Shown here one piece after another: positions 46,088 to 55,897 of a DNA stretch of 64,000 nucleotides. Every line of letters starts with the position of its first letter. Position 1 is the first letter of the stretch. The translations under genes and the position numbers were made by a program. Source of the stretch: Methylotenera sp. (GTDB lineage Bacteria > Pseudomonadota > Gammaproteobacteria > Burkholderiales > Methylophilaceae); the NCBI RefSeq assembly GCF_030653755.1, contig NZ_JAURYU010000041.1, forward strand, positions 1 to 64,000. Direction: 5' to 3'. A model generated the notes under the pieces. That model worked only from the letters and a program-made list of their open reading frames with translations, ran no database searches and was not told the DNA's origin.

Positions 46088-47353
46088 TTAATTGGCGGTT
46101 AAATACTCAATCGCGGCCTCAACACTAAGCCTCTGTTGCTCGCCTTTCACAGTCGCTAACATCGGCTTTAATGTGACCTGATTATTAGCCACTTCATCAT
46201 CACCCAATATCAAAGCATACTTGGCATGACTTCTATCTGCTTTTTTCATTTGTGACTTAAAGCTGCCACCGCCAGCGTGTAATACCACTTGAAGATTAGC
46301 ATTGCGCAAGCACTCAGCAATACTAAATGCCGCACTTTCAGCTTGCTCACCTACGTTAACAAGATACACATCAGGTGCGTCATCTGCATGAATGCCGTAT
46401 TCTTGCATTAACAAGAATACACGCTCTAAGCCAATGCCAAATCCACATGCAGGGGTTGCATCGCCACCTAAACGCTCTACCAAGGTATCATAGCGACCAC
46501 CACCAGCAATTGTTCCTTGTGCACCCAACTTTGTTGTCACCCACTCAAACACCGTGCGATTATAATAATCTAAACCGCGCACTAAACGCGGATTGATTGT
46601 ATAAGGCACACGAGCATCGTTAAGTCTTTTACACAGACCCTCAAAATGTGCGCGAGTTTCACCCCCCAAACAATCAATTAGCTTTGGTGCACTTTCGCAC
46701 ATCGCTTGCATACGGGGATTTTTAGTATCCAGAATACGCAATGGATTAGTATGCAAACGTCGCTTAGCATCCTCATCTAGCAAATCTGCATGTTGTTCAA
46801 AGTAAGCAATCAGCACATTACGGTATTCAGCGCGCTCATGCGCATCGCCTATGCTGTTGATTTGGAGCTCTACATCCTGAATCCCAAGTTCACGCCATAA
46901 CCTAGCCAACAACACGATTTGTTCGGCATCCACTTCTGGTGTATCAAACCCAAAAGCTTCAACACCAATTTGATGAAATTGGCGCTGACGGCCTTTTTGT
47001 ACATTTTCATGGCGGAACATTGCACCTGTGTACCATAAACGCTGCGGGCCATTATAAGTAAGGTTATGCTCAACAACAGCACGCACACAGCCTGCGGTAC
47101 CTTCTGGGCGCAAGGTAAGCTTGTCACCGTTAAGCGCGTCTTCCCATGCGTACATTTCTTTTTCTACAATATCAGTGTGCTCACCGACACTACGTACAAA
47201 TAACTCGGTAGGCTCCACTAAAGGCATACGGATATTTTTATATCCATATTGCGCCAATACACGACGAGCTGTGTCTTCAAGTTTGAACCATAAAGGCGTA
47301 GCCTCAGGCAGAATGTCGTAAAAACCTTTAATACTTTGAAATTTGTTACTCAT
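46088..47353 (-). CDS. hisS: Histidyl-tRNA synthetase
   Basis: 421 residues. Class II motifs are clear: FVRSVGEHTDIVEKEMY and TLRPEGTAGCVRAVVEHN, RLWYTGAMFRHENVQKGRQRQFHQIGVEAFG (motif 2), LVRGLDYYNRTVFEW, and GGGRYDTLVERLGGDATPACGFGIGLERV (motif 3). The anticodon domain is at the C-terminus. Distinct from hisZ at 15-16 kb, which lacks these catalytic signatures. It follows ispG by 21 bases. Confidence 0.97.
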   Translation of the reverse strand: MSNKFQSIKGFYDILPEATPLWFKLEDTARRVLAQYGYKNIRMPLVEPTELFVRSVGEHTDIVEKEMYAWEDALNGDKLTLRPEGTAGCVRAVVEHNLTYNGPQRLWYTGAMFRHENVQKGRQRQFHQIGVEAFGFDTPEVDAEQIVLLARLWRELGIQDVELQINSIGDAHERAEYRNVLIAYFEQHADLLDEDAKRRLHTNPLRILDTKNPRMQAMCESAPKLIDCLGGETRAHFEGLCKRLNDARVPYTINPRLVRGLDYYNRTVFEWVTTKLGAQGTIAGGGRYDTLVERLGGDATPACGFGIGLERVFLLMQEYGIHADDAPDVYLVNVGEQAESAAFSIAECLRNANLQVVLHAGGGSFKSQMKKADRSHAKYALILGDDEVANNQVTLKPMLATVKGEQQRLSVEAAIEYLTAN

Positions 47354-47374
47354 GAACTTTTTTATTGCCTATTA

Positions 47375-48682
47375 TTAATTGACTGCTTGTATTGGAATCG
47401 TCTTTTGTACAGTTGCCATGTTTTGCAGAGTTGTTAAGCGTAGCTTGCCACCTTCAGCATAGTTTTTTTGCACGTAAGCTTCAACAATCGCTTGAAACTC
47501 TTCTGCGATATGATCGCCTTTTAGTGTGACAGTTTTTTCACCGTCAACAAACACAGGTGCTACTGGCACTTCACCTGTGCCAGGCAAGCTAATGCCAACA
47601 TTCGCTAATTTAGACTCACCAGGGCCATTCACCACACACCCCATCACCGCTACGCTCATATTCTCAACACCAGCGTACTGATCGCGCCAAATTGGCATTT
47701 GATTACGCAGATAGGTTTGAATTTGCATAGCAAGTTCTTGGAAATAAGTAGAGGTGGTACGACCACAGCCTGGGCAAGCGGTCACCAACGGCGTAAATGA
47801 GCGTATACCCATCGTTTGCAAAATTTCTTGTGCAACCACCACTTCTTTAGTCCGTGACTCATTTGGCTCTGGCGTTAATGAAACTCTAATCGTATTGCCA
47901 ATACCTTGTTGTAACAACAAAGCTAAAGCGGCCGTTGAAGCAACGATACCTTTAGAGCCCATACCCGCTTCAGTCAGCCCCAAATGCAAGGGATAGTCAC
48001 TGCGACTGGCTAGCTCTGTGTAAACTTTCACTAAATCTTGCACATCACTGACTTTGCATGAAATGATGATTTGATTAGGAGACAACCCTAAGGCTACTGC
48101 TTGCTCAGCGCTCTCAAGCGCAGACTGTATTAACGCTTCACGCATTAAAGCATCTGCAGTTAGCGGCTCTGACAGCTTGGCATTATCATCCATCATTTGC
48201 GCCATTTTGGCTTGATCTAAGCTGCCCCAGTTAACACCAATACGCACTGATTTTTTGTGCTTTATAGCTGCCTCAATCATTGCAGCAAACTGCTCATCAC
48301 GCTTTGATCCCTTACCTACATTACCAGGATTAATGCGGTATTTTGCCAAAGATTCAGCACAATCAGGATATTGAGCAAGTAACTTGTGTCCGTTGTAATG
48401 AAAATCCCCAACCAGCGGGACATTACAACCTAACTTATCTAAGCCACGACGAATATTGCCAACTTGTGCAGCAGCCTCGGGAGAGTTAACGGTTATACGA
48501 ACAACTTCTGAGCCTGCCTGCCATAATTCATATACTTGTTTAATGGTGGCATCAGCATCGGCTGTATCAGTATTAGTCATACTTTGCACAACCACAGGTG
48601 ACGGCAATGTATTTAACAGTCCACCACCTACTGGCACATGGCCAACCATCACTTGCAAAGTGTTACGGGCTTTATTTTGCAT
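47375..48682 (-). CDS. ispG: 4-hydroxy-3-methylbut-2-en-1-yl diphosphate synthase
   Basis: 435 residues from ATG 48682 ([14 protein letters not shown]). A TTG at 48694 is in frame and also has a fair ribosome binding site, so the start is not certain. [27 protein letters not shown] and the iron-sulfur cysteines in [16 protein letters not shown] and [13 protein letters not shown] mark IspG of the MEP isoprenoid pathway. It follows rodZ and precedes hisS, as in many proteobacteria. Confidence 0.96.
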   Translation of the reverse strand: MQNKARNTLQVMVGHVPVGGGLLNTLPSPVVVQSMTNTDTADADATIKQVYELWQAGSEVVRITVNSPEAAAQVGNIRRGLDKLGCNVPLVGDFHYNGHKLLAQYPDCAESLAKYRINPGNVGKGSKRDEQFAAMIEAAIKHKKSVRIGVNWGSLDQAKMAQMMDDNAKLSEPLTADALMREALIQSALESAEQAVALGLSPNQIIISCKVSDVQDLVKVYTELASRSDYPLHLGLTEAGMGSKGIVASTAALALLLQQGIGNTIRVSLTPEPNESRTKEVVVAQEILQTMGIRSFTPLVTACPGCGRTTSTYFQELAMQIQTYLRNQMPIWRDQYAGVENMSVAVMGCVVNGPGESKLANVGISLPGTGEVPVAPVFVDGEKTVTLKGDHIAEEFQAIVEAYVQKNYAEGGKLRLTTLQNMATVQKTIPIQAVN

Positions 48683-48697
48683 AAACAAACTCAATGA

Positions 48698-49696
48698 CTA
48701 CTCCAAACTAATACGTGCAATATTGTTTCGAGTGTAACCAACCAAATCTACAGCTTGTCCAGAAACGTTAACCGTTGTGGCTTTGGCATTACCAATCACC
48801 ACATTAAATGGTGGTTGAAAACTAAGCAATTGCGTTTCACCTGCGTTCAATGTACTTTCATAAAGCACTTGACCATCCTTACCACTCACACGCACCCAAG
48901 TTTCCTCTGTCACTGCCATACTCACTTTTTTTGCAGACAAAGCGGCAGCTTTAAGCTCAGACTTGGTTTGAGGCTCTAGTCTTGTTGCAGACTCAGGTTT
49001 AGCTTGCGCTACTGGCTCTGCAATAATCGCGGGAACAGCTTGCGCAGACACGGCTGATTGAGTCAGTTGTAATTGCTGATTACTATTAGACTGATTAGTA
49101 ACACTTGTATCAGTAATCGAATGTGGTACATCTTCAGGCTGACGCTCTGCGGCTGGTAAAGCGACCTCAGGCAAAGAAATTTCTAATGAATTTTGCTCAT
49201 CCATAGGCTGATCTGTCGTTAAGGCAATCGATTGCTGCACTTCGTTATCTGACAACTTGAATTGGTCTGGCAAATACTCAAGATACACAAACCAAGCGAG
49301 TAAAAAGAATAAAACTACAATACTACCTATAATATAAACAAGCCAATGCTGACTGTCTTTAGTAAGTGGCACTGGCTGCATCGAAGAATTAACGGCTAGT
49401 TGGCTAGGTGCTTGTGTTGGTGATAGTTGACGATAGATATCTAACAAGGGTGTAGCATCTATTTCTAATAGCCGTGCATAATTGCGGATAAAACCACGTG
49501 TAATCATTGCATCTGGTAGCAAATCAAAGGCATCTCGCTCAAGTGCATCAATTTGCTTCACACTGTAACGCAAACTATCTGACACATCTTGCTGCGACAG
49601 TTTCTTTTCATTTCTAGCTGCCTGTAAAATAGCACCTAATGACGCAGCCACTGGAGCTTCTGCACTTACCTCTTCAATCTGTTGTGTATCTGTCAT
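48698..49696 (-). CDS. rodZ: RodZ family cell-shape protein
   Basis: 332 residues. A cytoplasmic helix-turn-helix (LGAILQAARNEKKLSQQDVSDSLRYSVKQIDALERDAFDLLPDAMITRGFIRNYARLL in part) is followed by one membrane helix (about 117-140), a Gln/Ser/Ala-rich periplasmic linker and a DUF4115 beta domain (EETWVRVSGKDGQVLYESTLNAGETQLL). RodZ links MreB to the elongation complex. It directly follows pilW (stop and start share bases). Confidence 0.92.
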   Translation of the reverse strand: MTDTQQIEEVSAEAPVAASLGAILQAARNEKKLSQQDVSDSLRYSVKQIDALERDAFDLLPDAMITRGFIRNYARLLEIDATPLLDIYRQLSPTQAPSQLAVNSSMQPVPLTKDSQHWLVYIIGSIVVLFFLLAWFVYLEYLPDQFKLSDNEVQQSIALTTDQPMDEQNSLEISLPEVALPAAERQPEDVPHSITDTSVTNQSNSNQQLQLTQSAVSAQAVPAIIAEPVAQAKPESATRLEPQTKSELKAAALSAKKVSMAVTEETWVRVSGKDGQVLYESTLNAGETQLLSFQPPFNVVIGNAKATTVNVSGQAVDLVGYTRNNIARISLE

Positions 49697-50496
49697 TAAT
49701 AATTTCCACTCTGTAACAACTTAGCTTGTTCTGAATCTGGATATTGACGCCTCAACTCAAGTGCATAACTTGACTCATCATCTCGATCACCCAGTAGTCG
49801 TGCTATTCTGACAGACAGCCATAATAGCTCTGGCCCAGGCCTACTGAGCATTGCGTTTTGCAAGGTAGTTTTTGCACTAGTCACATCATTTCGGTTAAAT
49901 TGAATGAGCGCAAGCTGATAAGCTGCAGAGTGAAACAAAGGCTCAATTTGTAGAGCGCGCTGAAAATAAGCTTCTGCATTACGCATATCTTGTTTACGTA
50001 ACGAACAGATACCTGCATTGGTGTAAGCCATTGCAGGCGTTGCGTATAATGGGTTTTTTACGGCAGCCATAAACTCTTTAATCGACTCATCGATTCGCCC
50101 ACGAGAGCACAAGAAACTACCAAAATTATTATGTGACTCCGAGTTGTTAGGCTCAATCTGTATAGACTGCTTAAAGTTCTTTTCAGCCAAGTCATCTTGA
50201 CCAAGGGCGGAGTGCACCATCCCTAAGCCGTTATAAGCCAAGCCGAAAGTTGGGTCGATTTTAGTGGCTATCGTAAACTCCTCCAACGCCACTTCAAAAT
50301 TTCTCTGTTGAAAATAAACAGAACCTAAGTCGTTGTGCGCACGTGCGCGAGCTCTTGCATTTTCTATATCGTATGATTGCTGTTGTTGACTGACACATGC
50401 GACTAAAATACCAGAAACCAAAAAAACCAAAATCAACTGGCGGTCAAACAATTTAAAGGCTATAAATTGCCTAATTAATAACTGTATTAAGTTCAT
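49696..50496 (-). CDS. pilW: Type IV pilus biogenesis/stability lipoprotein PilW (PilF)
   Basis: 266 residues. A signal segment ends in lipobox LVAC, preceded by a longer N-terminus than usual. Five or six TPR units follow (ARAHNDLGSVYFQQRNFEVALEEFTIATKIDPTFGLAYNGLGMV first). PilF/PilW helps assemble the PilQ secretin. The location between rlmN and rodZ is the conserved order. The frame overlaps the rodZ start by one base. Confidence 0.93.
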   Translation of the reverse strand: MNLIQLLIRQFIAFKLFDRQLILVFLVSGILVACVSQQQQSYDIENARARARAHNDLGSVYFQQRNFEVALEEFTIATKIDPTFGLAYNGLGMVHSALGQDDLAEKNFKQSIQIEPNNSESHNNFGSFLCSRGRIDESIKEFMAAVKNPLYATPAMAYTNAGICSLRKQDMRNAEAYFQRALQIEPLFHSAAYQLALIQFNRNDVTSAKTTLQNAMLSRPGPELLWLSVRIARLLGDRDDESSYALELRRQYPDSEQAKLLQSGNY

Positions 50497-50511
50497 TTAA
50501 CACTCACCTCT

Positions 50512-51615
50512 TTAGCCAACAGATTCTATAGGAATGTGCTTAGCTGTACGTTTTGTTTTATCTAGCACTTTACCTGCCAACTGACCACAGGCAGCATCAA
50601 TATCATCACCGCGCGTTTTACGCACAGTCACAACATACCCTGCCTGCATCAAAATATCACGGAAAACACGAATATGATTTGGCTTAGACGTATCATAACC
50701 GCTATTAGGGAACGGATTAAATGGAATTAAATTAAATTTACAAGAAACGTTTTTCACCAACGCTAAGAGCTGATGCGCATGCTCAACCGTATCATTTACG
50801 CCGTCTAACATCACGTATTCAAATGTTACAAAATCTCGCGGTGCTTTCTCCAAATATCGATTACAAGCCGCCATTAATTCTTTAAGGGGATATTTTTTGT
50901 TAATTGGCACAATCACATCGCGCAATGCATCATTTGGCGCATGCAGAGACACTGCCAACGCAACTGGACAATCCTCTTTCAAACGATCCATCGCTGGCAC
51001 CAAACCGCTGGTAGATAAAGTCACACGGCGACGACTTAAACCATAAGCACTATCGTCTAGCATAATTTGCATCGCCGTGACTACATTGTCGTAGTTAGCC
51101 AAAGGCTCACCCATGCCCATCATCACCACATTACTAATAATGCGATCATTGGCAGACAACATGTCGTAACCAGTCTCTTCTCGCAATGACTTGTTCGCAA
51201 TGGCAAGCTGACCAATAATTTCGGCAACACTTAAGTTGCGATTAAAACCTTGACGCCCAGTAGAGCAAAACGTGCACTCAAGTGCACAACCAACTTGGCT
51301 AGAAACACATAAAGTACCGCGATCATCCTCTGGGATAAAGACAGTTTCAATACTATTTGCAGTATCCGTACCAATCAGCCACTTATGTGTGCCATCATTT
51401 GATACTTGTGCTAACTGCACTGTCGGCAAAGTAATCTCTGCATCGACAGCGAGTTTTTCACGCAGGCTTTTAGCAATATCAGTCATCTGCTCAAAATCAT
51501 GCACGCCAAAGTGGTGCATCCAACGCATTAACTGCTTGGCACGAAAAGGTTTTTCACCTCTTTCAGCAAACCATTGAGCTAGCTGTGTTTGATTGTAATT
51601 GAGCAAATTGACCAA
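50512..51615 (-). CDS. rlmN: Dual-specificity 23S rRNA/tRNA adenine-C2 methyltransferase RlmN
   Basis: 367 residues. Radical SAM motif [19 protein letters not shown] (CxxxCxxC) is present, as are the second catalytic cysteine region ([19 protein letters not shown]) and the N-terminal helical domain ([18 protein letters not shown]). The first codon is TTG: an in-frame TAA lies two codons upstream (TAA ATA ATT TTG) and there is no ATG in reach. It methylates A2503 of 23S rRNA and A37 of some tRNAs. Confidence 0.95.
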   Translation of the reverse strand: MVNLLNYNQTQLAQWFAERGEKPFRAKQLMRWMHHFGVHDFEQMTDIAKSLREKLAVDAEITLPTVQLAQVSNDGTHKWLIGTDTANSIETVFIPEDDRGTLCVSSQVGCALECTFCSTGRQGFNRNLSVAEIIGQLAIANKSLREETGYDMLSANDRIISNVVMMGMGEPLANYDNVVTAMQIMLDDSAYGLSRRRVTLSTSGLVPAMDRLKEDCPVALAVSLHAPNDALRDVIVPINKKYPLKELMAACNRYLEKAPRDFVTFEYVMLDGVNDTVEHAHQLLALVKNVSCKFNLIPFNPFPNSGYDTSKPNHIRVFRDILMQAGYVVTVRKTRGDDIDAACGQLAGKVLDKTKRTAKHIPIESVG

Positions 51616-51715
51616 AATTATTTACGCCTTAATATTAACTTCCAATTAATTTCTTCTAGGTTGCAAAACACGCTTTTGTATAACAAAGTGATGTAACGCA
51701 ACCTGAATAATTAAA

Positions 51716-52123
51716 TTACTTACCGAAGAAGTAAGCGATTTCGATTGCTGCATTTTCAGCAGAATCAGAACCATGCACTGCATTTGCGTCGATGCTTTCT
51801 GCAAAATCAGCACGGATAGTACCAGCAGCAGCTTCTTTAGGGTTTGTTGCACCCATCAAGTCACGGTTAACTTGCACTGCGTTTTCGCCTTCTAATGCTT
51901 GAATCATTACTGGACCAGAAATCATGAATTTTACCAAGTCAGCAAAGAATGGACGCTCTTTGTGAACTGCGTAAAAGCCTTCAGCTTCAGCTTGTGTTAA
52001 TTGCGCCATTTTCGCTTCAACAATTTTCAAACCAGCGTTTTCAAAACGTGTGTAAATTTTACCGATTACATTTTTTGCCACTGCATCAGGTTTGATGATA
52101 GAAAGCGTACGTTGAACTGCCAT
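51716..52123 (-). CDS. ndk: Nucleoside diphosphate kinase
   Basis: 135 residues (slightly shorter than E. coli Ndk). [20 protein letters not shown] opens the ferredoxin-like fold, and the active histidine is in [20 protein letters not shown]. It balances NTP pools. A GGAGTAAT ribosome binding site precedes the ATG. First gene of the ndk-rlmN-pilW-rodZ-ispG-hisS block and divergent from the fhc operon. Confidence 0.97.
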   Translation of the reverse strand: MAVQRTLSIIKPDAVAKNVIGKIYTRFENAGLKIVEAKMAQLTQAEAEGFYAVHKERPFFADLVKFMISGPVMIQALEGENAVQVNRDLMGATNPKEAAAGTIRADFAESIDANAVHGSDSAENAAIEIAYFFGK

Positions 52124-52262
52124 AATTACTCCATTAAATATACTTATTGAAAAGACCGTTAAAATACCATTTTTAGCACTTAAAATAAACCAACATTTTA
52201 TGTTATGGTGTTAATTAAATGAGTTTTAGAATCACACTTGATGTGTCAAAATTGGCGTTATT

Positions 52263-53537
52263 ATGAAAAACAATTTAAATTCACCCCTCCCGATCTCTGT
52301 TACTTGTCCTGCATGCGGCATGCTTTGTGATGACTTATCACTCAACGACATAACACCGGTATCAATTAAAAACGGTTGCGCCAAAAGCATTGCATTTTTT
52401 GAGCAATCTTTTAAATCAAGCAACGAAAGTGCCTGTACGCCAAGCTTATCTGGCAAGCCAACCGATTTAAACACTGCGATTAAAGCAGCCGCGGAAATCT
52501 TAGCAAAAAGTCAAGCACCGCTCTTTGCTGGACTCGGCACTGAGGTACAAGGCATGCGCGCCATCATGCGCCTAGCCGCAAAAAGCAATGCAAGCTTAGA
52601 TCATATGCATAGCGAGTCAACCGTGCGCAACACGCTCACTATGCAAAACGGTGGTTGGCTAACAACGACGCTCTCAGAAATTAAAAATCGTGCTGATGTG
52701 ATTTTAGCCATCGGGACAGATATTGCTAGTAGTCACCCACGTTTCTTCGAGAAGCTGGTATGGGACTCAACCAGCCTTTTCAGCAAACCGACACCTGAAG
52801 TCATTTACTTAGGTGTGCCTGAAGAAAAAGCTAAAGCAGGCACTTCACCTGACGGCAAACAGGCAAGCGTAATCGGCAACGACACTAGCAAAGTGCCTGA
52901 AATCATCAACGCACTTAATGCCATGTTAATCAATAAAAAAATTAACGCAGAAACTATTGGCGGCATTTCAGTAGCTACGCTTCAGGCATTAATAGAAAAA
53001 CTAAAAGCGGCTCAATATGCAGTGATTGTATGGTCTGCAAGTAGCTTTAAATTCAGTCATGCAGAACTCACGATTCAAAGCATCGTGCAACTCATTAACC
53101 AGCTCAACGAAACAACCCGTGCTGCTGGCCTGCCACTCAACTCTGGTGATGGTGATTCTTCAGTGAACAATACAAGTGCGTGGTTAAGTGGATATCCAAC
53201 CAGAAATCGCTTCGTAAATGGCAAACCAGAGTATGACAATTATCACTTCTCAACACAAAAGCAACTACAAAACAGTGATGCGTTGCTATGGGTCAGCACA
53301 TTTAACCCAGTGAGCCCACCCCAAACAACATTACCTAACATCGTGATTGGGCACCCTGACACCAAATTTGATGGCACCCCTGATGTGTTTATTCCTGTTG
53401 GCATTCCTGGAGTTGACCATGCAGGCTCAATGTTCCGTATGGACAGCTCCATCACGCTACCATTAAAAAAATTACGCAATAATGAATTACCCAACTTGAG
53501 TGAGGTAATAAATAGAATTGAGGCAGAATTAGCATGA
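52263..53537 (+). CDS. fhcB: Formyltransferase/hydrolase complex subunit B
   Basis: 424 residues homologous to archaeal FwdB/FmdB. The N-terminal CPACGMLCDDL gives C15-x2-C18-x3-C22, with C39 in NGCAKS, as in iron-sulfur molybdopterin enzymes. At the place where FwdB has the molybdenum/tungsten-binding Cys or Sec (CHGPS-like), this protein reads DHMHSESTVRNT with no cysteine. That fits the known loss of redox function in bacterial Fhc, which hydrolyses formyl-methanofuran instead of oxidising it. First gene of the operon; the fhcA start overlaps its stop by four bases. No strong ribosome binding site precedes the ATG. Confidence 0.94.
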   Translation: MKNNLNSPLPISVTCPACGMLCDDLSLNDITPVSIKNGCAKSIAFFEQSFKSSNESACTPSLSGKPTDLNTAIKAAAEILAKSQAPLFAGLGTEVQGMRAIMRLAAKSNASLDHMHSESTVRNTLTMQNGGWLTTTLSEIKNRADVILAIGTDIASSHPRFFEKLVWDSTSLFSKPTPEVIYLGVPEEKAKAGTSPDGKQASVIGNDTSKVPEIINALNAMLINKKINAETIGGISVATLQALIEKLKAAQYAVIVWSASSFKFSHAELTIQSIVQLINQLNETTRAAGLPLNSGDGDSSVNNTSAWLSGYPTRNRFVNGKPEYDNYHFSTQKQLQNSDALLWVSTFNPVSPPQTTLPNIVIGHPDTKFDGTPDVFIPVGIPGVDHAGSMFRMDSSITLPLKKLRNNELPNLSEVINRIEAELA

Positions 53538-55210
53538 TCACTTTACTCAAGAATGGCAAAATCTACGACCCAGCTCACAACAAAGATGGCGTGGTAGAGG
53601 ATATTTATATCTATCAAGGCCGCATCGTACCGAAACCACTCGATCACACAAAAGTCACCCAAACTTATGATCTAAGTGGCAAAGTAGTCATGGCTGGTGC
53701 TATTGACATGCACAGCCATATCGGTGGTGGTAAGGTCAACATTGCGCGTATGATGTTGCCCGAGTATCAACAAAAACAAATGCAGGAAATTAAAAACCTG
53801 AGCGAACCAGAAGCGCATATCTGCACGCCATATTGCAGCCATCACGCTACACCAACGGCTACAGATACTGGATTTAGATATATCGAAATGGGCTACACCG
53901 CCGCTTTTGAACCTGCAATTTCGCCTATCAACGCACGTCAGGCGCATTTGGAGATGGGCGACACCCCGATGATTGATAAGGGTGGCTATGCGATGCTGGG
54001 TAATGATGATTACTTTTTGCGTATGCTGGCGGCTAAAAAAGACCAAAAAGCCATTAACGATTATGTCGCTTGGATATTACATGCCACACAAGCCATTGGC
54101 ATTAAAGTTGTGAATCCAGGTGGCATTAGTGCGTTTAAATTTAACCAACGCAGACTTAACTTAGATGAAAATCATCAACATTACCAAGTAAGCCCACGTG
54201 AAGTATTGCAAAGCCTAAGTCGCGCTGTGCATGAACTTGGTATTGCTAAACCTTTACACGTACATTGCAATAACTTAGGTGCAGCTGGTAACTTTGAAAC
54301 CACACTTAACACCATGGGTGCAAGTAATGGCCTGCCTATGCACTTAACGCATATCCAGTTTCATAGCTATGGTACTGAGGGTGATAAAAAATTCTCATCA
54401 GCGGCGGCACAAATTGCAGAAGCACTCAATAAAAACAAAAACATCAGTGCTGACGTTGGTCAAATATTGTTTAATCAAACAGTCACCGCTTCTGGCGACT
54501 CTATGATGCAGCACTTGAATGCTAAGCATGCCAATCCTAAAAAATCTGTGATTATGGATATTGAGTGTGATGCGGGCTGTGGTGTATTGCCATTTAAATA
54601 TCGCGACCAAAACTACGTGAATGCATTGCAATGGGCAATCGGCTTGGAGATTTTCTTATCAGTTGAAGATCCATGGCGTATTTTCTTAACCACAGACCAT
54701 CCGAACGGTGCACCGTTTACTAGCTACCCGCATCTGATTCGTTTACTGATGGACAAAACCTTTAGAAACGAAGCGTTTGCAAAACTGAACCTAGATGCAC
54801 AATCAATGAGCAACCTCACCAGCTTAAATCGTGAATATAGCTTATACGAAATCGCCATTATGACGCGTGCTGGTGCAAGTAAACTAATTGGCCTAAACGA
54901 CCGCGGTCATTTAGGTGTGGGAGCGAACGCAGACATTACGGTTTACACAGACCAAGAGAATCGCGAGGCTATGTTTGCCAAACCCGATTACGTATTCAAA
55001 AATGGTGAGTTAGTCGTTAAAAATGGTACCGTTGTTAAAGTGGTATGGGGCGCTACGCATACCGCAAAACCAGCGTTTGACATTGGTGTAGAAAAAGACC
55101 TAAAAGACTATTTCGACCGTTATCAAACTATAGGCTTAGACAACTTCAAAATTAGCGATGCCGAGATTTTTGATGACGGCAGAGGCAGTGTTGTCGTGAA
55201 CAAGAACTAA
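53534..55210 (+). CDS. fhcA: Formyltransferase/hydrolase complex subunit A
   Basis: 558-residue amidohydrolase-fold subunit. Zinc ligands are in MAGAIDMHSHIGGGKVNIARM, LHVHCNNLGAAGNFETTL and LTHIQFHSYGTEGD, with the late TTDHPNGAPF aspartate. It holds the active site that cuts formate from N-formyl-methanofuran. ATGA overlap with fhcB implies translational coupling. A 27-base gap separates it from the flavoprotein-like gene that follows. Confidence 0.96.
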   Translation: MITLLKNGKIYDPAHNKDGVVEDIYIYQGRIVPKPLDHTKVTQTYDLSGKVVMAGAIDMHSHIGGGKVNIARMMLPEYQQKQMQEIKNLSEPEAHICTPYCSHHATPTATDTGFRYIEMGYTAAFEPAISPINARQAHLEMGDTPMIDKGGYAMLGNDDYFLRMLAAKKDQKAINDYVAWILHATQAIGIKVVNPGGISAFKFNQRRLNLDENHQHYQVSPREVLQSLSRAVHELGIAKPLHVHCNNLGAAGNFETTLNTMGASNGLPMHLTHIQFHSYGTEGDKKFSSAAAQIAEALNKNKNISADVGQILFNQTVTASGDSMMQHLNAKHANPKKSVIMDIECDAGCGVLPFKYRDQNYVNALQWAIGLEIFLSVEDPWRIFLTTDHPNGAPFTSYPHLIRLLMDKTFRNEAFAKLNLDAQSMSNLTSLNREYSLYEIAIMTRAGASKLIGLNDRGHLGVGANADITVYTDQENREAMFAKPDYVFKNGELVVKNGTVVKVVWGATHTAKPAFDIGVEKDLKDYFDRYQTIGLDNFKISDAEIFDDGRGSVVVNKN

Positions 55211-55237
55211 CAAGCTAACTTACTGAAAAGGAACGAT

Positions 55238-55897
55238 ATGAGTAGGTTATATGGCGAGCAACACCGTCAATTGCAAGATGAGTTTGCCACGCGAAAAATG
55301 GCAGACCGCGTTGAGGAGTTGGCTTGTAAAACTGAGTTTGATGAAGAGTCAAAAGGCTTTATCGAACACATGGACATGTTCTTCTTATCAACAGTAGACC
55401 ATCAAGGCCGCCCTACGGTGTCTTACAAAGGTGGTGATGCTGGTTTTGTGAAAGTAATTGATAGTAAAACCTTAGCTTTTCCGAGCTACGATGGCAATGG
55501 CATGTTCTTCTCTATGGGAAATATCAGTACGCAGCCACAAGTTGGTTTGCTGTTTATCTCATTTGAAGCACCGCATCGCATCCGTGTACAAGGTAGTGCG
55601 ACAATTTCTCGTACTGACCCGCTCATGGCTGAATACAAAGAAGCTGACTTTATTGTTCGTGTGACATTATCTGAGTTATGGCAAAATTGCCCGCGCTACA
55701 TTCACCAGCGCACTAAAGTGCGTGATTCACGCTATGTGCCACGTGAGCATTGTGAAACACCGATTGCCGAATGGAAGCGCTTGGATTTGGTTCAAGATAT
55801 ACTGCCAGAAGCTGATGTTACTAAAGTAAAAGAACTAGGTACCATTCAAATTGAAGAATGGATTGATAAAATTAAAACTGCTGACCCTACGGCTTAA
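55238..55897 (+). CDS. PNPOx-like split-barrel flavoprotein inside the fhc operon
   Basis: 219 residues of the pyridoxamine 5'-phosphate oxidase-like superfamily. The central split-barrel strands are clear: DMFFLSTVDHQGRPTVSYKGGDAGFVKVIDSKTLAFPSYDGNGMFFSMGNISTQPQVGLLFIS in part, then RIRVQGSATISRTDPL. Such proteins bind FMN, F420 or haem; the cofactor cannot be told. It has its own ribosome binding site (AAAGGAAC) and its stop directly abuts the fhcD start, so it is a true operon member between fhcA and fhcD. A role beside the Fhc complex is inferred; nothing in the sequence shows it to be a complex subunit. Confidence 0.85.
   Translation: MSRLYGEQHRQLQDEFATRKMADRVEELACKTEFDEESKGFIEHMDMFFLSTVDHQGRPTVSYKGGDAGFVKVIDSKTLAFPSYDGNGMFFSMGNISTQPQVGLLFISFEAPHRIRVQGSATISRTDPLMAEYKEADFIVRVTLSELWQNCPRYIHQRTKVRDSRYVPREHCETPIAEWKRLDLVQDILPEADVTKVKELGTIQIEEWIDKIKTADPTA

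Noticed and set aside
53672-54046. 124-residue minus-strand frame in fhcA
   Set aside because: Antisense to the metal-binding region of FhcA; composition rich in His, Arg and Trp as expected for a shadow.
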